A stretch of 64,000 bases of DNA from Blastobasis lacticolella (GCA_905147135.1 LR990060.1:1876001-1940000), one strand, 5' to 3'. Counted from the stretch's first letter, positions 46,331 to 57,519 are shown. The notes: generated by a model from the letters alone, not told the origin. Numbers and translations are program-made.

Positions 46331-47109
46331 CACATTATTATCTGTTACATAAAATTATCCTACAGTCATCCTATGCTCTCATTGTTTGCTATTTTTATTG
46401 TAATATCGCTTTATTATCTCAATACACTATTAAACTGTTCGGTTGATCTTTATTTTCACGAAACTATCCAGAAAATACCTTCTGATGGATCTCTCCCCAG
46501 CTAGAGTCTGCCCTAATCTACGACATGTATAGTACCTGCATATTATAGTAAATAAAAGCCGAGAAATCCATCCAATCCATTTTAAAAATGTAAGCTACTC
46601 TGACCAGCATATTGAAAAATCAGTTCATTTCTTGGACGAGACGCCAACGGACAGCTCGCTGATACAAATAACAGACAATTATTGTCTTTAAATTTATGGT
46701 TTGTATTAAAACGAGCTGAGTTGAATTCATAGAAAACATTTTCTATTTTGTGTCAACACAGACGGCGTACTCTTATTTCGTACAATTCGTTTCGACATCG
46801 CAAAATTACTGGCGCAAAAAAAAAACGCTGTGTTGACGAAATTCATGGGGCACATTGGCTTGCCTGAGAGGGATGGAAAGAGCGGTAGTAAACAAAAAAG
46901 AAAGAGACAAAAAGTCTCTAGACAAAGACGCTTGTAGTGCACGAAATGATCGCAGCACTAACTACTTCGTCGGCTGCAAACGAGAGCAGGGAAATGCGTG
47001 GAGATGATTTTTTTTTCTTTTACAATAAATTGACTACACGTGCACGAGTCGAGGTTTTTTGACGTAGCATGACTCTACGTTTTCTTGTCATTACTTTGCA
47101 TTATTTGTA
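46331..47109. other. no gene recognised
   Basis: No repeat module and no coding signal recognised. Confidence 0.4.
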
Positions 47110-47335
47110 TAACTAGTGGACTCAGCGCGACTTCGTTCGCGTAAATCTTTTTTACTCCAACTTTTTTTTTCTTGCTTATAAACCTTCCTCTTGAATCACT
47201 CTATTTATTGTTGAAAACTGCATTAGTTTAAAATATCTAAGCGAACATAGATACATCAGGATTGATAGCGACGGCGGAAGCGACTTTGTTTTATACTATG
47301 TGATATTTATATTCTCATTTATAGTTTATATTGTA
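47110..47335 (+). repeat. RJ repeat
   Basis: 'gcgcgacttcgttcgcgtaa', 'cttcctcttgaatcactct' and 'ggaagcgactttgttttat'. The fullest RJ copy in the window. It abuts the TIR element starting at 47360. Confidence 0.55.
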
Positions 47336-47359
47336 TGTGAGACGGCCAAGGCGAAGCTA

Positions 47360-48073
47360 TAATAGGACCACGCTTAGTCCGAATCAACTGATAGTGGTAG
47401 AAAATATAGAATGTGGATATGGCAATATCTATTGGATAATCTGTCCTTGTCAGTCATTGTCCATTATTATTTAGGCGATCCGCACACTGGAACGCAGCAA
47501 CGTACAGTTGTGCGTGACGTGCGTTAGCGCGTGACATAAAATTATTTGAGCTGTCATCGGTTTCTATGGAAATTACTCATAGTCGAACGCACTGAAAACG
47601 CATCCACGCGTGTTCGTGCGGATCCGTCGTTTTTTTTCTTTGACACATTTGAAACGGGCTGCGGGTCAGATAAGTTTTTGGCGCTGTACTTTCTACATAA
47701 AAAGGCGTCAAATAGGCCGCTGCTGTGAAGTGAGGTCTCCAGGATTGTCAAATAGGTATTCCGTTACTCAGTTCTCAAATTATTTTTCGCCTAAATAATA
47801 TAATTTTATGAAAAGATTATAACAATTTAGAGAAATCCTAAATTTTTTATTGTATATAAAACAATATAAAAATTACACATATTTCCAAATTTCGCCAGGA
47901 TGAATGCTGCGCTCCAATGTGCCAATCGCCTCAACAATATTTTTCAAATCAGTCAAATTCTTTGTTATGACTTTTATGAATGACGTTCTATGACGGATAA
48001 AAGACAAGGCATTAGTTGCCATACAGAGTTTTTTTTTTAAAAAAAGCGAATCGGACTTAGCGTGGTCCTACTA
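47360..48073. mobile_element. 714-bp TIR element, TA-flanked
   Basis: The ends are TAATAGGACCACGCTTAGTC and, on the other strand, TAGTAGGACCACGCTAAGTC, matching over about 27 bp. TA lies at 47358-47359 and 48074-48075, which fits Tc1/mariner. Inside, 47474-47625 is a second structure with inverted GATCCGCAC ends. A minus-strand frame (48022-47873) has an ATG, 49 codons (MATNALSFIRHRTSFIKVIT.., ending GEIWKYV) and an AATAAA about 25 nt past the stop. I do not recognise it as a transposase. Confidence 0.55.
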
Positions 48074-48354
48074 TATCATTGAAACAGACCTCAAAGAGGT
48101 TTACCAATGTGCTCGAAAATCAATTGTAATGCTTTTGTGAATAAATAAATCCAAAAAAAGTGTATGTCCACCTAAGTAAAAATATTTTGAATGGCAAACA
48201 ACTTAGGTATAGCCAAGTGGTAGTCTAGGGATAAGCTGCAGTGTGAATTATCTATTAAAATCCATAAAATGTTTGCGTAACACTAACATTCAACCCATTG
48301 ATCAGCCGTCAGCAGCTCACAAACTTTCCCTACAAGTGCTCTATCTCCTGTTCA

Positions 48355-48612
48355 AAATGTCATCACAGCCCGTAACAGTCCACTGCAGGACTTAGGCCTT
48401 CTCCCACGAAAAGGGAGGTTATTGCCATAATCTCCACGCTTGGCAGGCGGGTTGGAGATCGCAGTGTTATAAAATATAACAATAGAAAACGCTGCTGCCC
48501 ATTTTCCAGCCTACGCAGACTCTAGATCTTTTCCCTCGAAAACATTAGTCGCCTTGTACGACACCCACAAGTGAAAGGGGTTGGTGCTATTCTACTCTGC
48601 CGGATATCACAC
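48355..48612 (-). mobile_element. SE SINE, near full length
   Basis: Minus-strand SE: 'cagtccactgcaggacttag', 'aacgctgctgcccattttcc' and 'aaaggggttggtgctattc', ending at the A-box-like end 'gccggatatcacacga'. Confidence 0.7.
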
Positions 48613-49936
48613 GATGAATGATTTTTATTTGGCTCTACATTAGCGTACATATCAAAGATAATAGATTAGTGAACTGCAATTTGAAGTGTCAGAATAAAAG
48701 CCTCAGCTTTGTACAATAATTTCTAAATGTTGCATCATTGTAACGTGCAAAACGTTAGAACATTTTAGATGATATTTTTTTCATAAATTCCATTTCATAT
48801 TTCCATCTCCACGAGGGACTTGGGGCAAGTTTTTTTTGTAAATATAATGTAACAGGTTATTTATTTATATTTTTTCACCTGTAACATGAATATTAAAATT
48901 AATTTTTAGAAAAGAAATCCACATATTATGTTTTCTATCCATAAACAGTTATATTGAAATTATTTGACCAGTATAAACCAACTCATTGGTTTATTTTTGA
49001 AACTTTTAAACCAGCTAGGAAACATGTACCTGGCACACCTGCATCCCTCAGGAATAGTCAGTGACTAGCGAGTGCTAAGCTATGCTCCTGACACATCACA
49101 TTCATTGCTATAGCCTGGGGAAATTGACCTTGTTGGACAATCTCGCCATGTCCTCATTCTGGCAGTATCCGGGCCTTTCCTTTTTCATTATTCTGTTTAA
49201 TAAGCCAGCTAGATATGGCTATCTAATGGTTAGGTATATGACATTTTGAACAAACTCCTGTGGTGAAAAAACGAAAGGGAGATGAAAGAGGTGGTTGTAG
49301 TCTCCCCTACAATTTATTGAAATCGGAAATGTTTCCTTAACAGAGATTGAGCTGCATTATTGCAAGCCATCAAGTATATAAGCCGAGGTATATCTAGGGA
49401 ATGCAATACCGCATACATTTTGCGGGACTAATCTCCATCGAAAATTTTGCGGGATCCCGCTGGACTGGTGGGACTACTGAAAAGCGTTGATGAATGGCTT
49501 GACAGGGCTTGGCCCTGGCTAAACGATACGAGGGCGCGGTCAACATATTAAAACTCTAATTGGTCTGTCAGTTGATATTAAATTCATAAAAAATATTAGA
49601 CCCGAATTTTTTATTTATCAAATCATTAAAATCTTACAAAGTATGCGTATCAAAGTTTCGGAGTCCCCACTCCGCTCGTGACGTCACTTCTGAATATTTC
49701 ACCTCAGGCGTGACGTTACGCAACATTTCAACGCACTGTATTAGCGTTATTGTTTGTTTGAATAACAAAAGAAAAATAAACGTCCAATATTTTTTGATAT
49801 TCTACCAGACGGTCTAAACATTTTTTTTCAGTCATCGTATCTATTCCCCTCCTGCACCCCTTGCTAGTTCACATATTTTTGCCAGTAACGACTTGTACCT
49901 TGACGCATGGCAATTGTCCTGTATATTCAAATATCT
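48613..49936. other. no gene recognised
   Basis: AT-rich. 49449-49460 is GCGGGATCCCGC. 49679-49686 is a TGACGTCA site in a small CG-rich patch. No exon seen. Confidence 0.4.
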
Positions 49937-50075
49937 CACCGTTAGAGCATCGGTTAGTGTTAAACAAATGTACATAACTCAGAAAAAGGTTATTGATACA
50001 CGGCGGTACTGGGGATCGAACTCGATATGGGGTTCTCGTAAGGAGAACCCAACAGCCATTACGCCACCGACGCAT
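49937..50075 (-). mobile_element. SC-related SINE head half
   Basis: 'gttagagcatcggttagtg', 'aactcagaaaaaggttattg' and a head complement ('gggatcgaactcgatatgg', 'attacgccaccgacgcat') that differs from the other SC copies in the anticodon region. Confidence 0.6.
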
Positions 50076-50616
50076 AGATGTCATATTTATTTTACTATTG
50101 CACTAAAATAATATTTGTATGGTTCTACGAGTGCACTGTAATAGTTTATACTCACTGTAAAACTAGTCCCCCGTTCTTTAATACGACGGAAAGACATCCC
50201 ACTGTGCAACGATAATTATGAGTTGGCGGAACACAGGACTCCATGGAGACTATCGACTACGAATTTTTTTTTCGTTTTTCTTTCCAAATATCTTTATTAA
50301 AAATGTAATTTAAAACGATATTCACGATAAACGATAGGCAGTAAAGGATTAGCGAAAAATATCTAGAAAACGGTTTTTGCTTGCAATAGAAATTCAGTAT
50401 CTGTTTAACAAATATTTGTAAGTAAGCCCCGACAACAGTTATTCTCTTAAATATATAATGATGGTGACTTGTGGTTAGAGACACTTATTATGTCGAAAGT
50501 GCGAGAATTAGGCTCTAATAACCCTCAGTTTTGCAAAAATATGTTGCAACCAAATATTTTCGAAAAGTCTTAGAAAATTCCATAATGGAGACTCCTTGTT
50601 GATGAATTTTAAACTC
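50076..50616. other. no gene recognised
   Basis: AT-rich; nothing recognised. Confidence 0.4.
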
Positions 50617-51222
50617 TCATCTTGGGGTTAATGTCCCGGTTGTGCTCTCGCGGACGAGGGCCCGGGGTCCGCCGTGACCATGATCCAGGATTTGGCAGGT
50701 CAGGTAATTACAGTGGAGCGACTGCCATCTATGCTCCATGACCCTGCTACCAGGGGAACCTGACCAGATTTGATCATGGTTTGACATCCAGTCGCCTGAA
50801 TGTGCAGGTTTCATCAAGATGTTTTCCCTCACCGTAAGAGCATCGGTTAGTATTCAACTAATGTAGAGCTCGTCTAGTCTAAAATGACGCGCCCCACTAC
50901 TTAGTTAGTTGATTTCGATGTGTGAGTGCAAATATTGATAACGACACTTCATCTTTGTGGGAGCCAATGAACGACGCGTGCTCCTACGTTTGAATTTCAC
51001 CGGCAACTGAATGACCAATTACAACGGCATTTGTATATGTATTGCGTCCATATTTTAAATTTGCTTGTGTGCGTTAATGCGATAGTGGGGCGCGTCATTT
51101 TAGATTAGACGAGCTTTACATAACTCAGAAAACAGTCATTGGTACATGGCCGGAGCGGGATTTGAACCCGGGACCTCTGGCTTACGAGTCGGATACTCTA
51201 ACCACTCGGCCACCGATGCTCT
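50617..51222 (-). mobile_element. SC SINE split by MT250
   Basis: Full-length minus-strand SC, from the 'catcttggggttaatgtcc' end (50617) to the head complement ('gggatttgaacccgggacc', 'taaccactcggccaccgatg', to 51222), with MT250 copy 2 inside at a TA. Removing the insert and one TA restores the continuous SC sequence 'actaatgtacataactcag'. Confidence 0.8.
50866..51116 (-). mobile_element. MT250 MITE copy 2
   Basis: 251 bp, termini as in copy 1 but reversed orientation. TA flanks at 50864-50865 and 51117-51118 lie within the SC SINE, proving the TA target duplication. Confidence 0.85.
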
Positions 51223-51559
51223 ATTGATGAATTTTAATACCTATATATAATTGAAGAAGTGAATGGATGAAGTTGAAAATGTCGCGTAAACATTTTTTTT
51301 GATAATTTAAAACGCATTAAATGTATATTTTAAAAAGGTGTAAATCACCGTAAACCTTTTAGTATTTTTATGATAGAAGAAAAATTTAAAAGAATATATG
51401 TTGTTTCAGTTCTTTTTTTAAAACAAAGAACTGAACCTGACTTGTAATACAAATTACGAAAATTAGATATAAAAGAGACATGTTCTATGAGAAGACTTAG
51501 AGAGCTTATTAAACAAAAAATAAACACAATGCAAGGAGAAACTCTTCTTCTCTTTAAAT
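51223..51559. other. no gene recognised
   Basis: AT-rich; a 60-codon minus frame has no motif. Confidence 0.4.
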
Positions 51560-51830
51560 AGACTCTATTTAAACATACTATCTATAGCTGAAAACCGCAT
51601 TAAAATTCAGTAGTTTAAAAGATATACAGGCATGTTACATAATATATGTATGAAGCCGTGAACCGGATGGAGTGCTAAATGTATGAAAACGAAAGGTACA
51701 AAAATTCCATGTACGACAGAAATAATTGTACCTAGCACTCCATCCAGTTCACGGCTTCATACATATATTATGTAACACCCTGTATACATAGGGACAGACG
51801 GCAAGCTGCGACATTGTTACTAAGCACCAA
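51560..51830 (+). repeat. RJ repeat split by a TIR element
   Basis: RJ left part 'ctgaaaaccgcattaaaatt' (51580) to 'gtttaaaagat' (51623). It resumes at 51785 with 'tacatagggacagacgg', as in uninterrupted RJ. Confidence 0.55.
51625..51784. mobile_element. 160-bp MITE with long inverted ends, TA-flanked
   Basis: Inverted termini of about 52 bp beginning TACAGG and containing GTTACATAATATATGTATGA. TA at 51623-51624 and 51785-51786. The unpaired centre is only about 55 bp. Tc1/mariner-like by its target. Confidence 0.65.
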
Positions 51831-52001
51831 TATAGGAGCCCGTACCTAAATATATCTTAATACGTCGACGCAACAATTCGTCGAAATACCAATAATCGAT
51901 CTTTTGTTGTTAGAACCAAGGTAACAGACTCCTTTGTCTACATTTAGGCTCCATTATAGACTTTAAGGGCGCCGTAGGTTATCTTACTTCATCGAGAATA
52001 A

Positions 52002-52275
52002 GAGAGGTAGGGCATAGCGGGGTATCTCGTTCGAATTGGAGCCGCCCGACTGGGGAAGTACCTCCCCTCCACCTTACAGAATATCGCATCTGGTCTACAC
52101 AAAGTTCCCCAAACTCCCACCCCATGGAGCTCTGGAAACCTTACTCACCGGCAGAAACACAAAACTATTTAAAAGAGTATTGTTTAGCTGCGGTATTCTT
52201 TATGGTGGAGGTACTACCCCAGTCGGGCGGCTCCAATCCAATTCGAACGGGATACCCCGCTATGCCCTACCTCTC
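52002..52275. mobile_element. inverted S1 head pair
   Basis: The S1 head reads forward from 52002 to about 52088 ('gagaggtagggcatagcgg' onward) and again, reverse-complemented, from about 52190 to 52275. The reverse arm continues into the S1 body ('ccccatggagctctgg') at 52100-52190. The result is an 86-bp-armed palindrome that retains no JL2-type tail. Confidence 0.65.
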
Positions 52276-52949
52276 AAAATAATAGTCGCGAAAAAGAAAA
52301 GTGGGTCTCCTAAGCATGTACTATCACTGCAAAGTGGAATTTTTCTTCTTCTCGATGCCGTAGTATAACATACGGCGCCCTCACAGTCCATTTTCACAAA
52401 CCAGTGGCACTAGCACTAGTCTGTTCGCGACAAAGCTCGCGCCGCGAGAGAGCGTTTGCCTCTTTCTCTCAATATTAAGACGAAAGAGATAGCAACACCT
52501 ATGTCGCGCTTTTTCTCGCTAATCGCGCGCTAGAGCAACTTGTGTTAGGCCTACAGATTACCCACACGTGCTCTGAATATTATATTAATTTTGTAATTAG
52601 ATCATACGGATTGGATCAAAATTAGTTTCATCCCAATAATCCTAGTGGGACTGGAGTAAATAACATGTCCAAATACAGTGGGGTTAATGAACCTTGGTAT
52701 ATTAATTTAGCAGTGGAAACAGCTGGTTTAGAACGAGCTTTTGATTATGACATCGTCCGTATTGTATGTACAGTACGCGTTCATAAGTGTATGACCACAT
52801 ACATACATACATGAAACCATGAAATACATACATTGTGTCCCAAAGGTGGGGTAAGCAGAGACTATAGGTGATACTTTGCTACCTACCTTATGAAATGTTA
52901 TATTATAAACATGTAAAATATCGGTCCAGGGGTACCTAAATTTAAGGGC
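52276..52949. other. no gene recognised
   Basis: 52425-52560 is CG-rich with 'cgcgccgcgagagagcg' but has no coding or repeat identity that I can give. Confidence 0.4.
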
Positions 52950-53242
52950 TCTTTAAAGATGGGTAACGTATTGGTGAAGCCCCTGGTATTGCTTTTGTCT
53001 ATATGTGACCACTTTTTTTTATACTACTAACGGCGGTGACCAAATTTTTTATAACACTAAGGTGGCAAACAAGCTTAGGGCCTGAATGATGGTAAGCAGT
53101 CACCGGAGCCTATGGACGTTTGCAATACCAGGGGCATCACCCACGCGTTGCCGACCTCGTAAAAATCTTTTCACCCCTTTCTTGAAGAACCACTTTAAAT
53201 CAGGTGGCCCGCTTGATTGTTTGTCTGCCGTATGCCATAAAA
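52950..53242. mobile_element. JL1 tails facing each other, then a JL2 tail
   Basis: 52960-53010: JL1 3' UTR forward ('agcccctggtattgctttt'). 53050-53192: JL1 tail and coding end on the minus strand ('cagtcaccggagcctatgg', 'cacccctttcttgaagaac'). 53199-53242: JL2 tail forward ('caggtggcccgcttgattg'). Confidence 0.6.
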
Positions 53243-53243
53243 T

Positions 53244-53338
53244 AGCTCGAATTCAAAATACTCAATCCAGACTTTTGTGAAACATTATACAAGCTCGAAT
53301 TCAAAATACTCAATCCAGACTTTTGTCGAACATTATAC
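53244..53338 (+). repeat. 47-bp tandem duplication
   Basis: 53244-53290 and 53292-53338 are near-identical copies starting 'agctcgaattcaaaatactc' and ending 'cattatac', one base apart. Confidence 0.75.
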
Positions 53339-53785
53339 ACAGCTACAAAACAACTATTCAGCGATATTCAAACATACGTAGAGTTAATACTATAGGTATC
53401 AGGTACAGACGCCTATATTTGACTACCTTGTTATATTAACTAGATTCCCAAAGGCACTTAATTATACAGGCTGAAGTGGAACCGAGTTTCGGGGCAATAG
53501 CTGTGTTTGTGTAACAGAATCCACTATTAACCCTTAGCCGGCATCGCGGGGTCAAAATTGACCCCGGAGAGTGCTTATTTTTCCCATTAGCTAATATTAA
53601 TAAAACTAGGTTAATACAGGTAAGCTTATATTTCCGTTTCTCAGTTATAGTTTTATCTCTAGCGTTTATTATTCGAAGATATACATATATTATGCCTTGG
53701 GGTCAAATATGATATCCCTCAAATATGTAATTTTTGGTATGTGATGTATTATGAAAAATATGTATAAAACATTTGATTCATTTTT

Positions 53786-54480
53786 AACTCCCTACAAAAA
53801 GAGGAGTGTTATATTTTGTCGTGTGTATCTGTTGTTCTATGGCTCTGTCTGTATCCTAGCAATCGAACGGATGGACTGATTTTGAAGCGGTTTTCTTTTT
53901 TTGAAAGCTATTAATCGATATGGTTCTTAGCTTTTAAATAGTGCGGAAATGTTACGTATAAAACAAACTCCCACGCCGTGTCTGTCTGTCTTTTTTTGTT
54001 TTTTGTTTTTTATGTCATACGGTAGGCAAACAGGCAAGCGGGCCACCTGATGGAAAGTGGTCACCACTGCCTATTGATATTAGCAACACCAAGAGTATTG
54101 CCAATGCGTTGCCCACCTCTATAACACGTTGCTCTGGCAGCAAAAAACAAATGCCACACCACTGCTAAAGCCACGGTTCCCCAAATCCCCACCTCATGGA
54201 GCACTGGAAACCTTACTCACCGGCAGAAACACAATACTATTTAAAAGAGTATTATTTAGCTGCGATATTCTGTAAGGTGGAGGTACTTCCCCAGTCGGGC
54301 GGCTCCAATTCGAACGAGATACCCCGCTATGCCCTACCTGTCTGTTCGCGGTTAACTCAAAAACTGCATTACGAGTTTTCATGCAAATTTCACCAATAGA
54401 CAGAGTTTCATAAGGACTGTTTGTTTTGGTGTAATTAGTTGAGTTTACTATCAGTGCGAAGCCGGGGCGAGTCGCTAGTA
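53786..54480 (+). repeat. RI repeat inside the piggyBac-like MITE
   Basis: Left half 'aactccctacaaaaagagga' to 'ccgtgtctgtctgt'; right half from 'tcgcggttaactcaaaaact' to 'ggggcgagtcgctagta'. The two halves are separated by S1. Confidence 0.6.
53990..54337 (-). mobile_element. S1 SINE, full length, inserted in RI
   Basis: Minus strand: T-rich tail at 53990-54010, then the JL2-type tail ('gcaagcgggccacctgatgg'), the body, and the head ending 'ccgctatgccctac'. CTGTCTGT at 53982-53989 and 54338-54345 is the target duplication. It defines S1 as about 345 bp. Confidence 0.75.
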
Positions 54481-54640
54481 AAGAATACACGTTTATTAAT
54501 TTTCTTTAAAAATATATGTGTTTTTTCATTTATGCTCGGTTATCACGTTTAACCAGTAAAATATATCAGATTTAGTATTGGGGTCATAACTGTCCTCACG
54601 ATAGCAGTTACATTCCTCAAATTTACGAGCGAAGGGTTAA

Positions 54641-55434
54641 CACGTACTAGTTCGTGGTTATTCGAATGCCTTTATAACTACATTGTTGCCGAATTTCATC
54701 GATAGTTGTGAGCTGTAAATGTGGGTAAGTGCAAATGACATTCGTGATTGGAAAATTTTGAAACAACATAACATGGGTTATGGTTTCCATAATGTTAGAC
54801 GATTCGTGTAGTACGTTGGAAATTTTGCTAGGTCAGCTGTAATCGTCATCATCACTGTCATGTTAAACAGTCCACCACTGGACTTGTTTTGAAAGATAGA
54901 AAAGACATTACGCATTGCGCACCACGATACAATAACAGTTACAGACAAAGGAAACATTCATAAATAACTATTCAAAACAATTAGTAGTCTCTATTGGTTA
55001 GTTTTGCAGGGCTTTTTTATTACCTAGAGAGGCACATGGCCATGGTACCGATTCTGGTGTGGAACTGTGATGTTACTATAACTACGTCGAGGTATCGAGT
55101 CAGTCCCAGCATCACCCCAGTTAAATTGCAGTTAAATCATTGTTCGACCTTTGACAGGTTTTCGTTGACAGAATTGAAGGCAGTTTGACAACTAAGAAAG
55201 ATGCAACTTAGTAATTTATTTATTTTATTTATTAGAGTGCCAACAGCCATATAAAACCATAATGCAACTAACTCATGAGAGTTGCAACTCAACATCTGTC
55301 ATTTGAATAACAATCACACGTTTGACATGCGATGCAATTGTAATGTTACTGCAACTGAGACGATTTCCGTACCAGAATCGAAGCTCAGATGTGTTATACA
55401 CGTGATCGGATGCTGCTTTAGTGGACTGGGTTAC
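54641..55434. other. no gene; small repeat traces
   Basis: 54845-54890 is an SE tail trace on the minus strand. 54890-54990 resembles RL on the minus strand. The rest is unrecognised. Confidence 0.4.
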
Positions 55435-55800
55435 TCTCGCTGTAGTTTTAGGTGGTCTTTCTTAAGTATAAAATGCCTATATATTATGTCGGGTGCGGTC
55501 CGGCTGTCGTTGGCATTGTCATGCACTGACTGACTCTGTCTGGTATTGTCGGACACGGTCCGGCCGTTGTCGGCGAGGGTTGGATGTGCCCCGCTCCTGG
55601 GGTAGCCAACATGTCACTGTGTATCCCTTCCTACTTTCCTACCCCCTCTTCTTTAACGATTGAAAAATATATTGAATGCCCTACTCAATAAAGAAATGTT
55701 TATTTTATTTTATTTTATGGTCCACCTCATAGAAAGCGGCTACCGTGGTCCAGGACATCTGCTACCTAAGAGGAATGGATGAGGTACCGGCCTTTGCGGT
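55435..55800 (+). repeat. RF repeat and LINE-tail fragment
   Basis: 55435-55700 is RF ('gtagttttaggtggtcttt' to 'ccctactcaataaag'). 55740-55770 carries 'gtggtccaggacatctgct', the LINE-tail motif. Confidence 0.55.
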
Positions 55801-55992
55801 CTGTAGACAAGCCTTTCAAGAACCCCTAGTAATAGTGCACAAGAAACACTTCGTTAGATCATTCTACAGCCGTAAATCCCGGCCATCTGTTAATCTGCCA
55901 GCCAGGGTCCGCTCTTGTGATTTAGTTTCATCTGGACACAATTTTAATGGGTAGTTTCAAAAAGACACAATCCCTCGTGGATACACCGACAT

Positions 55993-56290
55993 ATCGTCGA
56001 TGGCCGAGTGGTAAAGGTATCCGACTCGTAAGTGAGAGGTACCGGGTTCGAATCCCACTGCGGTCATGTATCAATGACTCTTTTCTTGATGTGCATTAGT
56101 TGAAAACTAACCTATGCTCTTACGCTGAGAGAATACATCGTGATGAAACCTGCACAGGTGATTGACAGTGTAACCATGATTCAATCTCGTCCAAATCCCC
56201 TATTTACATGGTCGCGGAGGTCACATGGCAGTAGCTCTATTCTCTCAAATCCTGGATCATGGTCAAGGCGGACCCCGAGCACAACCAAGT
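55993..56290 (+). mobile_element. SC SINE with intact tRNA-like head
   Basis: A box TGGCCGAGTGG and B box GGTTCGAATCC at 56000-56055, followed by the SC body to 'caaggcggaccccgagcac'. This has the best-preserved boxes among the plus-strand copies. Confidence 0.75.
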
Positions 56291-56718
56291 TCCCTCAAAC
56301 ATAGCACCCCGTTTAGAACAAAGAGCTGCGGTATCGCAAACAAACTGTCCCGGAAAACCGAGTTGCAGTGAGATGTCACAGCATAAATCAATCGGTCTGT
56401 CTGTCTGTCCACTGAATTAATGGGACAGATTGTCCCGGGCGGGGTAATGCGGTGCTGTCCTTTTTAACCCGGTGGAGCGCTACCGACTTTTAAATCCTTT
56501 GGGGGGTATTTAAAAGGTTAACTGGAAGATATCCCGTTGTGGGATAATCTCGTTTTTGCATTATTAACTGTATTTTTGTTTCCTGTAATGTTATTGATGC
56601 AATAAAGAAATTACATACATACATATTTTTTCACTACATTTTGAAATTTCAAGTCGAAAAGGACAAGTCAGGCAGGAGTACTCTCACCTGGCGCTTAAAT
56701 ATAATATTTATATATATA

Positions 56719-56882
56719 GGTCTTACAATGAAAGTGACCACAAGGTGGTCCGACGACCTGGTAATCGCAGGTTCCAGCTGGATTCGGAAGGCACAGGACC
56801 GGCCGCCGTGGAGATCTCTGGGGGAGGCCTATGCCCAGCAGTGGGCGTCTTTCGGCTGATAAGATAATGATGGTGATGATGA
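56719..56882 (+). pseudogene. RTE LINE C-terminus
   Basis: The frame reads TTRWSDDLVIAGSSWIRKAQDRPPWRSLGEAYAQQWASFG and stops at 56857-56859, followed by a TGATGGTGATGATGA tail. These are the standard final residues of RTE-type LINE reverse transcriptases. Upstream is unrelated, so this is a very short 5'-truncated insertion of under 200 bp. Confidence 0.75.
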
Positions 56883-57084
56883 CAATCAAAGTGTAATTAT
56901 TTTATGAAGTTATCGGTAAATCATAGTAATACTGCAACCGCTGGAAATTGATGTATTTATTTATTTAACATTTTATTTAACACAACATAAAACATAGACA
57001 CACTGCGGTAATTGGGACGAAAATAATATGGCTTCGCTTCCTGAACGCTGCCCAACCGAGTTGGATTCCATTGACCTCTTTCTC

Positions 57085-57225
57085 GATAATGGACATACAT
57101 ACCTATTTATTTATTTAACCATATATTGTACGCAAGATTGTTACGAAACTGAATATATCAGACACAACAGGACAACTTATTTATATAAAGAAATTTCTTC
57201 CAGCAGGCCTACAGCAGAGAGATCG
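57085..57225 (-). mobile_element. LINE 3' end, inverse of 57520-57925
   Basis: 'gaaatttcttccagcaggcc' and 'ctacagcagagagatcg' are the complement of 57780-57830. Confidence 0.6.
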
Positions 57226-57519
57226 TCATAATTAAATGCAGTTCAGACGTGCACAGTAGCAAAACAATTATGCTTAATTATTAGAAGCTTATACACATAC
57301 CTGGAAACCTACCTAGCTGGATAATTTGTCCTAGGTATGTTAACACTCCGGCCTATAGTCGTCAATAACTTCAAGTGAAACGCCTTCAACTGACTGTCAC
57401 CGGAGGAAAAAGGGTTACTTACTTTTATTCACGTGACTTCTACACAATAAGTTCATCAGCTTATTACACCTAAGTGGCAGGTCATTGTCACTGGCGCATT
57501 TTTAGCCTACTGCTTTACA

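Larger units (their letters stand above)
53531..54636. mobile_element. piggyBac-like MITE, TTAA-flanked, disrupted
   Basis: Ends CCCTTAGC and, on the other strand, CCCTTCGC, between TTAA at 53527-53530 and 54637-54640. The left end carries the palindrome GGGGTCAAAATTGACCCC (53548-53565), and GGGGTCA recurs at 53699 and 54573. TTAA targets and CCCTTTGC-type termini are typical of piggyBac elements. The original element was short; the present length is due to the RI and S1 inserts. Confidence 0.6.
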
